Shown: one piece after another, positions 51,853 to 63,680 of the stretch
Numbering within the stretch: position 1 is the first letter of the stretch
How the letters are laid out: each line of letters opens with the position of its first letter
Source: Corticium candelabrum
Taxonomy: Eukaryota; Porifera; Homoscleromorpha; Homosclerophorida; Plakinidae
Assembly: GCF_963422355.1 (NCBI RefSeq)
Contig: NC_085098.1
Location: 2,606,132 to 2,670,131 of the forward strand
Direction of reading: 5' to 3'
DNA length: 64,000 bases
Made by a program: the position numbers and the translations under genes
Notes under the pieces: generated by a model
Databases searched by the model: none
What the model was told of the DNA's origin: nothing
What the model saw: the letters and a program-made list of their open reading frames with translations, nothing else

Positions 51853-52706
51853 ATGTCGGAAGAAGATGACTACTCTAAGTTACCTTTGGAGGATAAACTT
51901 GTTCACAAGGTGCAAAGTGGTGTTGCGAGACAAGGTCATCTTGTATGACGTACAACTTGCTTATTTTTTCCAAAGGTTTGGAAAGTAAGAGTACAAGGTT
52001 ACGAAGAAGTGTGCAAGCTTTTCAGGCAGCAAGACAGCGAGAAGAGTCCAGTATTCAGCAAATACGTTGGATTCATAAAAGGCTTTATAACTGATGCAAA
52101 CGCGGTCGCACAAGAGAAGGGGTTAGATGCAGCATTATGTTTCATCGAAAATGCTACCGTAGCGGAGAGGTAAGGTTGTCTTTCGCTAATCTAGAGCATA
52201 CTCCCGTGGGTGGGGTGTAGGGTACACTGACTACACTATGAATAAGTGGTGAATTTATGTTTGTTATGTTATACCAGAAGGTATATAATACGTGAATAAA
52301 TTATTTTAATTATTAAAATAGTCAATTTATTCGTGATGAGATGGTACAGTGCGTTCTTGGTAGAAGACGAGTAAGTGGGTCTATGAGCAATAATGTGTAT
52401 CCTTCTGCTTTAGAGTTTGTGCTGATGTGGTAGCTGGTGTTGTTGTGAAGTGTCTCAATGCTCGTCCAAAGTCGAAGAGCAAAGGCATGGCGATTTGTTT
52501 GTCATACATTGAGATAGAGCAGGCTGCAGTCACAGTGGTGAGTGATGTCATGTTGAATGTTTCAAGGTGATCCACTGACTATTGGATGGGCTGTAGGAGG
52601 AGTTGCTGAAAGGTGTAGAGAATAAGCAGCCAAAGATTGTAGCAGGGTGTTTAGAGACAGTCACACACGCTATCAAGTTAGTCTTGTCTGTCTGTCGATT
52701 TGTCTG

Positions 52707-52739
<33 letters not shown>

Positions 52740-55700
52740 CAATACATATATTTTCCATTTAAATCAAACGTTTACATTGTGAGCAACCTAACACTAACAC
52801 AACAGGACCATTACGGTCCTGAAGCATACAAAATAACACTGAGCAAACTACATTTCAACGATCTAATGTAGCTATGCTAATGAGTTTGTTTGAGATGACT
52901 TTTGCATTGCAACGTTGTAGTGTGAAATGATTGATTGCCACTTGGTCTTGAAGTCGATCTCATTTCATTTTTTTCATCATCTCTTGCTTTCTTTGCCAGC
53001 TTGTTCAAATACTTTACTTGTTTGCCTGACCCAAAAGCCAAAATGCTCAAAAACAAGAGGAATGACCAATAGACCTTTTCTGTGGGCATGGCACTAACAA
53101 TGTCATTGCGGCTTCTGGAACACTTGGGTGCTACTTTGATGTCTTGGCATTTGTTAACCGCGTGAGTTTGTAGCGAAAGCGACCAGTTTTCTTTTCGAAC
53201 TTTTACTAGCGCGTATAGCGATGTATCGAATCAGGTAAGGCCTTATTAGGACCCGACTCTTGTGTGTTTTGCATTTTTTGCAGACATGAACAACCATTTT
53301 CTGATCTCTGTCGTGACTCTGCCACGTCTTTTTGAGTGTTAATGTAACATCGGGACTTGACAGATGTGAACTGTGGGTACAAACTTGCGTACGTAGTAGG
53401 ATACGTATTTTGTGTGTGTTGGACGTTGTAATGTAGGTAGCAGGTAGGTAAATTGCTGTGAGTAATTGAGTATTATTGCTACACCATAAATATGAAGGTG
53501 AACAGCAAATGGCAGTGTGTTGTCTCCTGGAGCATGTGACACAGTAGACCAGAATGATAGTGAGGCCAATATATTGACATATATAATGTATACAAACAAT
53601 AATTGATATCATTAACATTAATTGTACTGTATTAATTAACACAATTTATTTCTAAATAGACTTGGTAAGTTCCTGTATGATGTGCCACCAGTAAATAGTT
53701 GTGATACAAACATGACATGAGCAGATGGGATACGTGTATTGCAACCAATGCCTAAACAGTGTGGTGGTGTTTATAGCCTGAGAAAAAAGATGACTGCAAA
53801 CACCTATCTGAAGGACGTTCTGCTAATTAATATTTCCGTTGCATCAATGATGCAGGTCATTTCTGAAGAAATCTCTCGAAATTATTGTGGTAGACTTCAA
53901 TGTAGAGTATTTCTTGGCAATCACCAGTAGATGTCATTCAAACAATAATACAGAAAGTTGATTCATGTGATAAATGTTGTGAACAAGAGAAAAGTCTTTC
54001 ATCTCTAGGCCCATAGGAAGACGAACTATAGTTAGAAAAAGCTCATTCAAAGGTAAGAGAATGTTGTTTCTTTGATTGGCTGTCTGCAAATATTGGATGT
54101 CTCTTTGACCAGAATTTAAGTGAACTGGCAGCATACTTTTAACAACTTAAATTTTTTATATTATTTAACTGCAGAATCCTGTGTAATAAAAGGTCTTTTC
54201 ATCATTATCCTGAATTGCCTCAACTCTTCAATTCCCTTCCATCCTCATTCAGCGTTCAAGTAACATGATGCAGTTCTGCTTTTCCTTCAATTCTTGCTGC
54301 AGCTCCCAAAATGACGCATTGCACAGTCAGAACTCAAGATGAAATCATGCATTTGCTTCCTACCTCTCAGTAAGAATACCACCAGACTAGTCTAAAGATT
54401 TCCTCTTCACGTCAGTCATTCCCTTGACGACGCACATTCTAGGAAGCATTCAGGAGGTGCAAACCAAACCATTTCATAAGTGCGTATACCACACAGAACA
54501 CATATAATCAATATCGTACTACGTACGCAAGTTTGTACCCACAGTTCACGTCTGTCAAGTCCCAATGTTACATTAACACTCAAAATGACGTGACAGAGTC
54601 ACGACAGAGATCAGAGAATGGTTGTTCATGTCTGCAAAAGACACAAAACACACAAGAGTCGGGTCCTAATAAGGCCTTACCTGATTCGATACATTGCTAT
54701 ATGTGCTAGTAAAAGTTCGAAAAGAAAACTGGTTGATTTCGCTACAAACTCACGCGGTTAACAAATGCCAAGACATCAAAGTAGCACCCAAGTGTTCCGG
54801 AAGCCGCAATGACATCATTAGTGCCACACCCGCAGAAAAGGTCTATGGGCAGGACTCTTCTGACAGCAGCTCAGAGTTACAATTTGCCTCTTCTCTCCTT
54901 GTTTCATTGCTGCTACTCCTTCTCTGGAGGCTGCCTTCACCAGTCCAAACACCATGAATGAGCCAACGACGCATCTAATTCAATGTCTGCACATGAATCT
55001 GGGTCAAAAAGGAGGATGCCTGACCTCTTGTCACTGTTGACACGTCTGTCTGTCTGTCTGTCTGTCTGAATATCGAGTACGTCACCAGTGTGGAAAAATG
55101 GGAATTATTTTGGCTCGGACAGGCTGAGCCTAGGTAGGACATTGTTGTATTAGTGTTACATGTCTAACTAAGTACCTCCCACTACTGCAGCCATTTTGCA
55201 TGTAATTTTTTACAACCAACTTGCAAGGGAGAAATGGTGTTAAAGGTACACTTTGTCGTTTAGCACTATGCCCCCGCAAACTTGATTGCATACTATTCGC
55301 AATCAAGTTGGAAGGTTGGGCTGAATTACAGGCAAAGCTGGATATCAGAGCGTAGTCACCGTTACAAATAAGGAAAACGTACTGGAGTGATTTTGCAATC
55401 TCGTTGTTGAAGCAGAGTTTGTGTTGCACATAAACCAACTCGTCATCTTTCCTCAGGTCGAAGGTTCCAAATAGGTTACGTTTTACACAAACCAGGTTTG
55501 AACATGCGAGCACTTCATATCAGCATGAAAACAGAGAGCATACGATGATCACGTGGTAAGCAATGATTAGGTCACGTGATAAGTGCAAGCGCACAAATGC
55601 AGTGCAGTTGGTTCCTTCAGCCTTGCATGTGCATCCATGCTCGTTGCTTAACCCACGGGCGCATTTTGTCAACGTCTCGTGAGTGTTTTCTAGCATTTTG

Positions 55701-56994
55701 ATGGTAGCAAGGCTCCTAGCGTTAGCGCGCATTGACGGAATGTTTCTCACGTGACCATCATGTTTTCAGGCTATTTGCTGCTAATATCTAGTGCTCTCAT
55801 ATCCAGCTTTGCCTGTAGTTCAGACCAACCTTCTATCTTGATTGCGTAGCTATGCAGTCAAGTTTGTGTGGGTGTAGCGCTAAACGACGGAGTGTACCTT
55901 TAAAGAGAAGTAATGAAATAAGTGAAGGCAAGTGCCAAACAGCTGCCATCGTTTTACCTACCTTACAGTACAGAAAAAGTTATACACATGCAAGGAAAAG
56001 CATCGATCTCAATGTCATAAGTGGTGCTTGGGTTTCATACAACTTTGACAGGACAATTTGTCTGAGCAACATATCAGTATCGATCGGACACAATTCAAAG
56101 TGTTGGTAAATGTCTGATCGTATTTTTCCACTTTACACCCGTGCATATGTTTGCATCTTTGAAAATGTCATATTTGCTGATGTCAGACAAACAGTCATCT
56201 TGAGGCAGTAATTTCGGTCTTTCAGTGAAAAGAACCAGCCCATGCACATTCATCTGGTGATAAACTGAAAGAAGACCTGAGAGAAAAAAGCTAGTTAGCG
56301 AACAAATTATTGGACTGTTCTCAAAAGGTCAAAGTTGGTGTGTGCATGGGGCAGTGAAAGCAAATTCAAAGTGGTCCCGCTTAGCTTGCATTAAGTAGGC
56401 GTGGTCATTGTACACAAACTGGGCATACTCACCTCAGCTCTTTGTAACATCATTAAAAATTTCAAAATTGCCAAATAGCCTCAGCTATTCTTCATTAGTC
56501 CCCACAAATGCTGTAGCAATTTTGTTTTTTATTGTTTTCAGTCTTATGCTTGTACGCGTGCAAAACCATCACATGATTAAAACCATCACATGATTAAAAC
56601 CATCACATGATTAAAACCATCACATGATTAAAACCATCACATGATTGAGCGTCTCCTGTGTCATAGTTGATTGCAAGCAGGACTTCATGTCTTGACGCGT
56701 CTCATGGTACTAAATGATCTTTCATTAATCGCATTAGTAGCAGGCATCATTAAATTCAATTTTAGTATAGAAGCGTCTGAATGGTATGGTGCCACCATTA
56801 TGATCGAACATGTGATCTAAAAGACCTTGGATATCTGATATGCAGAAGTCTCAAAGTGCTAACAAATATGTTACCTATTTAATCAGCTACCCTCAACAGG
56901 AAAAAGGTGTACGTTAATAGGTTACTGGTGAAAGTTCAGTTTTGAAAAGTGGTCCGACCATGGCTGGTCTGTCTATTTCATGTTGATCGAGCTT

Positions 56995-57085
<91 letters not shown>

Positions 57086-57297
57086 CCTTTTATATGGAGA
57101 TTAATTATGTACATTGTGTTTGCAGTGAGTTTGGAGTTGCGGTGATTAATATTAAGCCAGTCATCAAAGCTCTACCCAACCTGTTTAACCACAGTGACAA
57201 GACTGTTCGTGAGCAAGCGAAGTTATGTGCAGTAGAGCTGTTCAGATGGATAAGAGATGCAGTCAAGCCAGCATTACAAGGCCTTAAACCCGTGCAG
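51853..57297 (+). CDS. CKAP5: CKAP5/XMAP215/ch-TOG microtubule polymerase, first five exons
   Basis: XMAP215 proteins bind tubulin dimers through TOG domains and speed microtubule plus-end growth at spindle poles and kinetochores. Exons 51853-51909, 51976-52169, 52414-52537, 52597-52676 and 57126-57297 join in phase to 209 residues of the first TOG domain. Start MSEEDDYSKLPLEDKLVHK mirrors the vertebrate amino terminus; then VWKVRVQGYEEVCKLF, SYIEIEQA, EELLKGVENKQPKIVAGC, and EFGVAVINIKPVIKALP with VREQAKLCAVELFRWIRDAV, all close to the human text by eye. The family is about 2000 residues long, so most of the gene lies beyond 64 kb; no further exon is recognisable in 57.3-64 kb. Intron 4 (4.4 kb) and the following intron are packed with mobile elements. 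Confidence 0.92.
52692..52740. repeat. (TCTG)n microsatellite
   Basis: Short run of gtctgtctgtctg starting right after the fourth CKAP5 exon. A second short run lies near 55045-55068. Confidence 0.9.
53066..54849. mobile_element. Fold-back element with about 330-bp arms in CKAP5 intron 4
   Basis: Left arm 53066-53400 and right arm 54525-54849 are reverse complements: caatagaccttttctg / cagaaaaggtctatgg at the ends, gccaagacatcaaagtagca against tgctactttgatgtcttggc, and gtaaggccttattaggaccc against gggtcctaataaggccttac. Small differences are scattered through both arms. The central 1.1 kb is unique and has no transposase. Confidence 0.8.
55240..55903. mobile_element. MITE with taaaggtacac...gtgtaccttta ends
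   Basis: Left ttaaaggtacactttgtcgt, right aaacgacggagtgtaccttt. Inner arms also pair (ggcaaagctggatat / atatccagctttgcc). The flanks read TTA(A), so a TTA or TTAA target. In CKAP5 intron 4. Confidence 0.75.
56562..56648. repeat. 17-bp tandem repeat, five copies
   Basis: The unit catcacatgattaaaac is repeated five times with no visible differences, then breaks off. It is in CKAP5 intron 4 and is not CRISPR-like: there are no spacers. Confidence 0.9.
56998..57084. repeat. (CA)n microsatellite
   Basis: A pure CA run of about 87 bp ending 41 bases before the fifth CKAP5 exon. Confidence 0.97.
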
Positions 57298-57357
57298 GTA
57301 CATCGCGCTTTGTGTTCTTATTGGTCAGTCTGTAAATTTTTTTCTTTTAGTTGTCAT

Positions 57358-57397
57358 CTGTGTGTGTGTGTGTGTGTGTGCACGCGCGTACGTGTGC

Positions 57398-57490
<93 letters not shown>
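57358..57490. repeat. (TG)n microsatellite
   Basis: TG run with a short purine-pyrimidine interruption (cacgcgcgtacgtg) at about 57381-57400, shortly after the fifth CKAP5 exon. Confidence 0.97.
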
Positions 57491-57492
<2 letters not shown>

Positions 57493-58054
57493 AAATTTGT
57501 GTGTTTGTGAGGATTTGTGTTCATTTGCTTGTCTGTTTGTGTGTGCTTTTCTGTATGTTGTCTAGCACAGTGGTGTTTTCGGTATAATTTCACACAGTAG
57601 ATGGAGTTTAGAACCTTGAAAGGCTTGTTCACAATATTACTGCTGACCTTTGTGACACGGTGTATGATCACTGTATTTGCTGCACAACATGTACACCTTG
57701 ACATTGGAGTCAAGTTCTATTCCGGCAGTAGGTGGTCGAAGTAGCTGAGTGGCATTCTAAGACAAGTAATCAGTTTGATCTAAACAGAGCTACAAGTAAC
57801 ATCTTCCTTTCGACAGTACGGATGAGCAGCTAATCGAAGCTGTACTTTTTGTTTTTGTGCATCAACCTGTTTGACACTTCTACGATGCCAAAGCAGCAAC
57901 AGCAAATGGGAATCATTGTCTATGATGCAAACATGTGCTCAGACTTTCCTGTTGAAATGACGCCTGGTATGATAAATGGGCGCAGGACGTTTAGTTGCCG
58001 AAATTTAGTCCTAGAGGGACATGTAGTCGTGGAAGTTTAGTCGCCAGTACACTT

Positions 58055-58219
58055 AAGCTTGGTTTACAGTACATCTCGCGTCGTCTCGCGTCAAAGGAAG
58101 CCGTTTCTGACGCGACGCGCTGGACTAGGAAAAATCCTATCCAACACGTCGCGTCGGAAACGGCCTCCTTTGACACGAGACGACGCGACGCGATGTAAGG
58201 TGTATTGTGAACCAGGCTT
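58055..58219. mobile_element. Nested MITE of the GCCTGGTTCACAATA family
   Basis: Left aagcttggtttacagtacat, right gtgtattgtgaaccaggct. Nearly the whole 165 bp is one palindrome built on cgcgtcaaaggaagccgttt and its complement. It shares its ends and the internal hairpin word gacgcgctgga with the 1-kb element in the 28S relic. The flanks read TTA on both sides. Confidence 0.8.
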
Positions 58220-58661
58220 TAGTCACCAGTATGCTTAGTCCTTGTACTATTAGTCACCAGGTAATTGAAAAATGTGTCTATACACACCTGTCATATTTAT
58301 GTCATCAAATACATGAAATAGTCACTAAGTGTGCTTAGTGTCAACACTTATGTCTTTAAAGACTACTAAATCAGAAGCCACGGTTAGATGAGAACTTCAT
58401 TATCACGAATAGACAATAGATGTGCAGAAATGACACAATCAGTAACAGCAGAGGCATATATAAAATCCTCGCCTAATTGACATTTTCCTATTGGTGTTCT
58501 TTGACATAACTGTTGACAGGTATTTGACAATTGTCTGTTTTAATTACTTATGTCTTAGCACTTGTGTCTTTGTGTGTTAATTAGACAATTACCTCCTTTG
58601 CAATTACAGGAGATGTAAGCACCTGGTGACTAATGACTACCTGACACATGCAGATGCTATG

Positions 58662-59012
58662 TAAGGCTGGTTTACAATATGCGATGGAGACCTGACAGAG
58701 GACTCGTGAGGGATCCTGACGGACAGCTCTCTGTCGTGTTCACAATACGTGTACGCCCTGTTCCGATAATTACCATTCCTGTGATGAATAATTACGTCAG
58801 TCTCGTTTTGCTCTTCGCTGATTAGGTAACAGTACCTAATCATTTCCTGTTGCGGCCTGTCAACTTTTGACGGAGCTGACAAAATAGAATCGATTCTATC
58901 CGTCTGTCAATGCTCCGTCAAGCAATCCGTTCTTTGTCCCTCTCGAGCGGCGCCTTTGATGTGGTTTGATGGAACGGATTGCTCTTCGTCTTATATTGTG
59001 AACCAGCCTTTA
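58662..59012. mobile_element. Nested MITE with aggctggtttacaata ends
   Basis: Left taaggctggtttacaatat, right atattgtgaaccagccttta. A 350-bp element with a mirrored interior (gacggacagct / agctgac, gcaatccgttc). Related to the GCCTGGTTCACAATA family through its ends. Confidence 0.75.
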
Positions 59013-59121
59013 TGGTAGGGTGACTAAGTGTACTTCTAAATGTCCCACGACTAAATTTCGGCAACTAAAGCCCTGTTCACAATACCTACATTGGCACCAA
59101 CGTATTGGAATGGAATGTAAC

Positions 59122-59255
59122 TGTGGCATTCGGGGTTTCATAGGCGGGGCAGCTCAGTCATTTTGGTTAGCCGGCTAAAGGATACATGTTTTCTTTGTTG
59201 TGTCTCTTGTGTTCAATTACATTTATTCTTACCAATCTTTGAGTCCTATGCTACA
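59122..59255 (+). repeat. 5' LTR
   Basis: 134 bp, TG...CA ends, matches 63542-63675 except for about five bases. Preceded by GTAAC. Confidence 0.95.
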
Positions 59256-59272
59256 ATTGGCGCTGCGAACAG

Positions 59273-60700
59273 ATGGCTTTGAAACCGGTTCTTGGATTCA
59301 AGGATTTTGAAAGACTTGCCAGGTTAATTGGTACGTTCAAGGAAGACGTGAGTCGGGATTCGTGTCGGTGTTTCAAGAGTTGGAATACCAATTCGTTCAA
59401 GTTCTACCTAGACTTAGCTGTTACAGATTACAATATCACGGAAGACACTCACAGAAGTTTATTTCTGAAATGTCTAGATGAAGGTATACGTATGCGTCTG
59501 GAGAACGCGGTACTGCCAAGGGAAATCACAGACTTCAACGTCGAACAACTTATTGAGAAGACTCAGATGTTCTTCAAGCGTAAGTGCAATGCAATTGTAG
59601 AACGAGTGAAATTACGTCGGTGAATTCAATGGGAAGAAGAGGCTGTACAGGAGTACGCTGAAGGATTGAAACGAATCGCAACGAATTGTTCATTCAAGGC
59701 AGGAGAATACGAAGACAGATTGAGAGACATATTTGTTGCAGGGCTTAAAGATGACTCTATTCTACAAAAGGTGTATGAGAAGGAAGACTTACTGACGCAA
59801 CCATTGGATAAAGTGATTCTCCTAGCTAGGACGTTGGAAGGAGCAAGAGATAGTGTTATGGCAACACGTGAGGCAACGGCAGAATCACAAGGGAAAGTTT
59901 GTCATCTACAAGGAAGAAAATCTGTGAAGGGAGGCAAACCTTACAATAAATGTCACCAGGCCGGACGAGGGTTTGTCTGTTTTCAATGCGGAGAAGAAGG
60001 ACACTACCAATGGGAATGTACGAAGAAGACGGCGAAGAACCAAGAAAAATCATTGGGATTTAGGCGTGGCAAAGTTGTTAAACCAGGAGATGTAATTCAG
60101 AGAACAAAGAAGGTACAACAAGCTCGAAACTTCCATAAGGCAGATTTAGAAGGAAGCTCGTCTCAGGAGGATGAATCAAGTTATTGCATTGACTCTGTCA
60201 CAAAGAATGTTTACTGTGCAGAAACTGTTCGTGATACATTAAGGAAACTTGAGGTGAAGGTACAAGTGGATGACTGTTTCTTAACTTTTAGAGTTAATAC
60301 ATGAGTGGACGTTTCCTTGATGGATGAGATAGCGTGGAATAAATTGGGACAGCCCAAGTTGAGTAAGGAGAGGGAGCAGCTACGAAATGCTTCAGGTCGA
60401 ATCATGAGATTTAAGGGCATGATGACAGGTCAGGTTAGATTTTGCAACAACCTTGCACCTATTCAATTCTACGTGAGACAAGGAAAAGGCTCAAACCTAC
60501 TGGGAATGGATTGGGTAAAAAAGGTTGGGATGGCGACAGTGTGCATAGACTATCTTAAAGCTACGGGAAACCATGGTGGTGTAATGTTGACAGAATCAAG
60601 TGAGATTGCAGCACCAGTGGAGAAACTATTACGGCAGTTCTCAGAATTATTTACAGATGAACTGGGTTGCTGCAGTGAGATTGTGGGCATCTCTGTGTGA
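59273..60700 (+). pseudogene. gag and protease region of the gypsy element
   Basis: A single frame begins with ATG at 59273, 17 bases after the LTR, and runs to 60700 with two TGA stops (59621-59623 and 60302-60304). The capsid-like part is followed by one CCHC zinc knuckle, CFQCGEEGHYQWEC, near 59978-60019, used for RNA packaging. The protease follows: at the place of the usual D-T-G-A active site the frame reads Asn-Thr-stop, so the catalytic aspartate and glycine are both lost. The two stops are single-base changes away from sense codons. Confidence 0.85.
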
Positions 60701-63474
60701 CCAGAGGTGGATTTGAAGGTTTTCCATTCCGGCGACCTCCTATGCATCTTCGGGCACAGATCGAGAAGGAATTGGAAAGGAACGTGAAAAACGGTGTATT
60801 AGAACCAGTTAACATCGCTCTATGTGCTTTTCCAACAGTGAACATTGTTAAACCGAACGGTGATATCAGGATATGCGGTGATTTTAAACCCCTCAATCGG
60901 ATTATGGTAGTTGATCAATATCCAATCCCTACACCAACAGAGATGTTTAGTTCCCTAGCTGGGGGTAAAATGTTCTCCAAGATTGATCTGAAGGATGCTT
61001 ACAACCAGTTACGGGTGGACGAGGAAAGTCAAAAGTGGCTGGTGATTAACACGCACAAAGGACTGTTCAAATATAGACGATTACCGTTTGGAATCAGTTC
61101 AGTGCCTGCCATTTTCCAGAGAACAATAGCCAAAGTCTTGGAAGGCGTGCGAGGAATTTGCATCTATATGGATGATATTCTTGTCTCAGGAAAAGATGAA
61201 CTAGAACACATGCAGAATTTGTCCCAAGTATTTCAAAAGTTACAGCAACATGGTTTCCGTATTAGAAGAGACAAATGCTCGTTCTGTCAACCATATATGC
61301 AATATTTGGGACATATAATTGACAGCTCAGGAATCAGAGTATCAAATGAAAGAGTTAAGGCAATACAATTGATGAAAGCACCTAAAGACCAGTCAGAGTT
61401 ACGATCATTCTTAGGCATGGTTAATTATTTTGGAAAATTCTTTCCACATATGTCTAGCCATACTCTACCTCTAAATCAACTGCTGAAGAAAGATACAAAA
61501 TGGAACTGGTCATCAACGCAAGAAAGTGCTTTTCAAAGGGTGAAACAAGAGTTAACATCTCTACCAATACTGGCAAAATATGATATGTCTCTTCCCGTGG
61601 GACTAGCCTGTGACGCAAGCGAAAAAGGCTTAGGAGTATGTTCCAAGTGACAGAAGGGAAAGAGCATCCAGTGGCGTACGCGTCAAAGTCTTTGACAAAA
61701 GCTGAACGAAATTATTCTCAGATAGAATTGGAGGCGTTATCCATAATATTTGGGACTAGAAAATATCGACATTTCCTACTGAGTAGAAAGTTTGTTCTCA
61801 GAACTGACCATCGACCATTACTGACAGTTTTTGATCCTACCAAACTGACAACTTCTACCCGAACAAGTGGGCGCCTTGCTCGCTGGGCACTCCAGTTATC
61901 ACAGTATGACTATGAAATTCAATACCGGCGATCAGTTGAACATGGGAATGCAGACTGTCTATCCCGTCTCCCAGTTGGACATGACGAGGATTTTGAACAG
62001 ACAAATGAATACGAAGATCAGTCAGAAAGATATATAGCTGCAATGGAATCTCAATTCATCAAAGATGGACCAATTCTTTTTGATCAACTACAAAGATATA
62101 CAAAGCAGGATTGCACTCTTCAACAAGTTATGAAATTCATCAATGACGGCTGGCCTTCAACAGTTAAGACCAAAGCTCTTTTGGATTTTGTTGCATGCCA
62201 GCATCAGTTGTCAGTGTGACGGATGCATACTAAAACGTGCAGAAGAGCCTAGAATAGTGGTTCCAAAGGCAATAAGGGAGCAGTTACTATCAGAATTGCA
62301 CAAAGTACACGTTGGTATGGAGAAGATGAAGAAACTTGCACGGAGGTTCATATGGTGGCCAGGTGTCGACAGAGATATAGAGAGTATGGCCCAAAATTGT
62401 GAAAATTGTGCTGTGCATGCTGATAGACCACCAGAAGTACCCTTACATCCATGGGAGTTTCCTGAGTGCCCTTGGGCAAGAATTCACATTGATTTTGCTG
62501 GACCATTTTGCAAAAAAATGTGGTTTGTTGTGGTCAATGTGTTCTCAAAATGGCCTGAGGTAATACAGCTACCTGAGGGAGCGACTTCAGCGAGCCAAAC
62601 CATTACTCAACTTCGTCGCATCTTCGCAAGGTTTGGTATTCCAAAGCAAATCGTGTCAGATAATGGGCCCCAATTCGTGTCGTCAGAATTCAGAACTTTC
62701 TGTAAGAAACAGGGTATTCGTCATACCTTAGTACCTCCCTACCATCCCCAAAGCAACGGGCAAGCAGAACGTTTTGTTAAAACGTTGAAAGGGGCAATTA
62801 AGAAAGGCATGGAGAGCGGAAAGGCAAGTTTGGAAGAGGTAGTGACAGATTTTTTGTCAGTCTACAGAAATACCAGCCATAGCACTACAAATGTTTCTCC
62901 AGCAAGGCTCCTGATGAATAGGGATCTACGATGTCAACTGGATTTACTAAAGCCGCCACTAAAGTCCTCAGCGTTGACCAAGACTTTGAAGGAAACGGTG
63001 AAAAAGGCTCAAGCAAAACAAAAGAGAGGTCATGACCAAACAGCGAGTGAGAGAAATGCAACTAGACCATATGATATGGTGTTGGTACGTCACGCAAAGA
63101 TGCCAAAGTGGAGAAACGCCAGAGTAGTACAAGTTTTGGGGGAGAGGTATTATACAGTACAGTATACAGACACGGGAGTAAGACAAAAGGTTCACGTAGA
63201 TCACTTGAGACTGCACCCATGGTCAAATCAAGTACCAACCCAGCAGCTAGTACAAGATGACCCAGATCTAGAGCCTAGAGACGTCGCAGGTAGCAATAGA
63301 GACAACAAACGAGAGGATCAATTTAGCAGTGACACAGAGCCTGAGTCCTTAGACGATGGTACTGAAGACGAGTTGAGTGCACCTGAAGTTGCCACAGGAG
63401 TAGAGCAGCCAAGAAGGAGTCAGCGTACTACAAAGGCGATACCACCTACAAGATATGGAGAGTGGACAGTGTAG
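60697..63474 (+). pseudogene. pol region of the gypsy element (RT, RNase H, integrase)
   Basis: Reverse transcriptase in one frame (60697-61650) with KIDLKDAYNQL and the catalytic YMDD at 61166-61177. RNase H continues in another frame from about 61638 (EGKEHPVAYASKSL, RTDHRPL). Integrase runs from about 62215 in a third segment to 63474: a zinc-binding H-H-C-C start (ELHKVHVGMEKMKK, CENC), core D-D-E residues at 62491, 62659 and 62767 with 35 residues between the last two, and a basic carboxy-terminal domain. Frame changes near 60690, 61640 and 62215 look like small indels; the first might reflect the element's own frame arrangement. Confidence 0.88.
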
Positions 63475-63541
63475 AGAGGCTATAGAACTGATAATCATAG
63501 TGCTGTAAATTTTGTGTTTTGCGTAGAAAGGAGGGAGATGA

Positions 63542-63675
63542 TGTGGCATCTGGGGTTTCATAGGCAGAGCAGCTCAGTCATTTTGGTTAGCCGGCTAACG
63601 GATACATGTTTTCTTTGTTGTGTCTCTTGTGTTCAATTACATTTATTCTTACCAATCTTTGAGTCCTATGCTACA
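63542..63675 (+). repeat. 3' LTR
   Basis: 134 bp, TG...CA ends, preceded by the purine tract and followed by GTAAC. Confidence 0.95.
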
Positions 63676-63680
63676 GTAAC

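Larger units (their letters stand above)
57990..59069. mobile_element. Inverted-repeat element hosting two nested MITEs
   Basis: The left begins tttagttgccgaaatttagt and the right ends ctaaatttcggcaactaaa. Further inward, gggacatgtag / tgtcccacg and agtacactta / taagtgtact also pair. Elements at 58055-58219 and 58662-59012 lie inside. Without them the host is about 560 bp. Confidence 0.7.
59122..63675 (+). mobile_element. Ty3/gypsy LTR retrotransposon, nearly complete but broken
   Basis: Two 134-bp LTRs (59122-59255 and 63542-63675) begin TGTGGCAT and end GCTACA. A 5-bp target duplication GTAAC flanks the element (59117-59121 and 63676-63680). The LTRs differ at about five positions. Just after the left LTR is ttggcgctgcgaac, in the primer-binding-site position; just before the right LTR is a purine tract aaaggagggagatga. 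Internal order is gag, protease, reverse transcriptase, RNase H, integrase, which defines Ty3/gypsy. Two TGA stops and three frame changes show it is not autonomous now. It probably lies inside an intron of the CKAP5-like gene, same strand. Confidence 0.95.

Noticed and set aside
56562..56648. CRISPR-like array
   Set aside because: A plain 17-bp tandem repeat with no spacers.
56914..57713. Frames of Thr-His and Cys-Val repeats around the fifth CKAP5 exon
   Set aside because: Microsatellite artefacts; only 57126-57297 in this area is a real exon.
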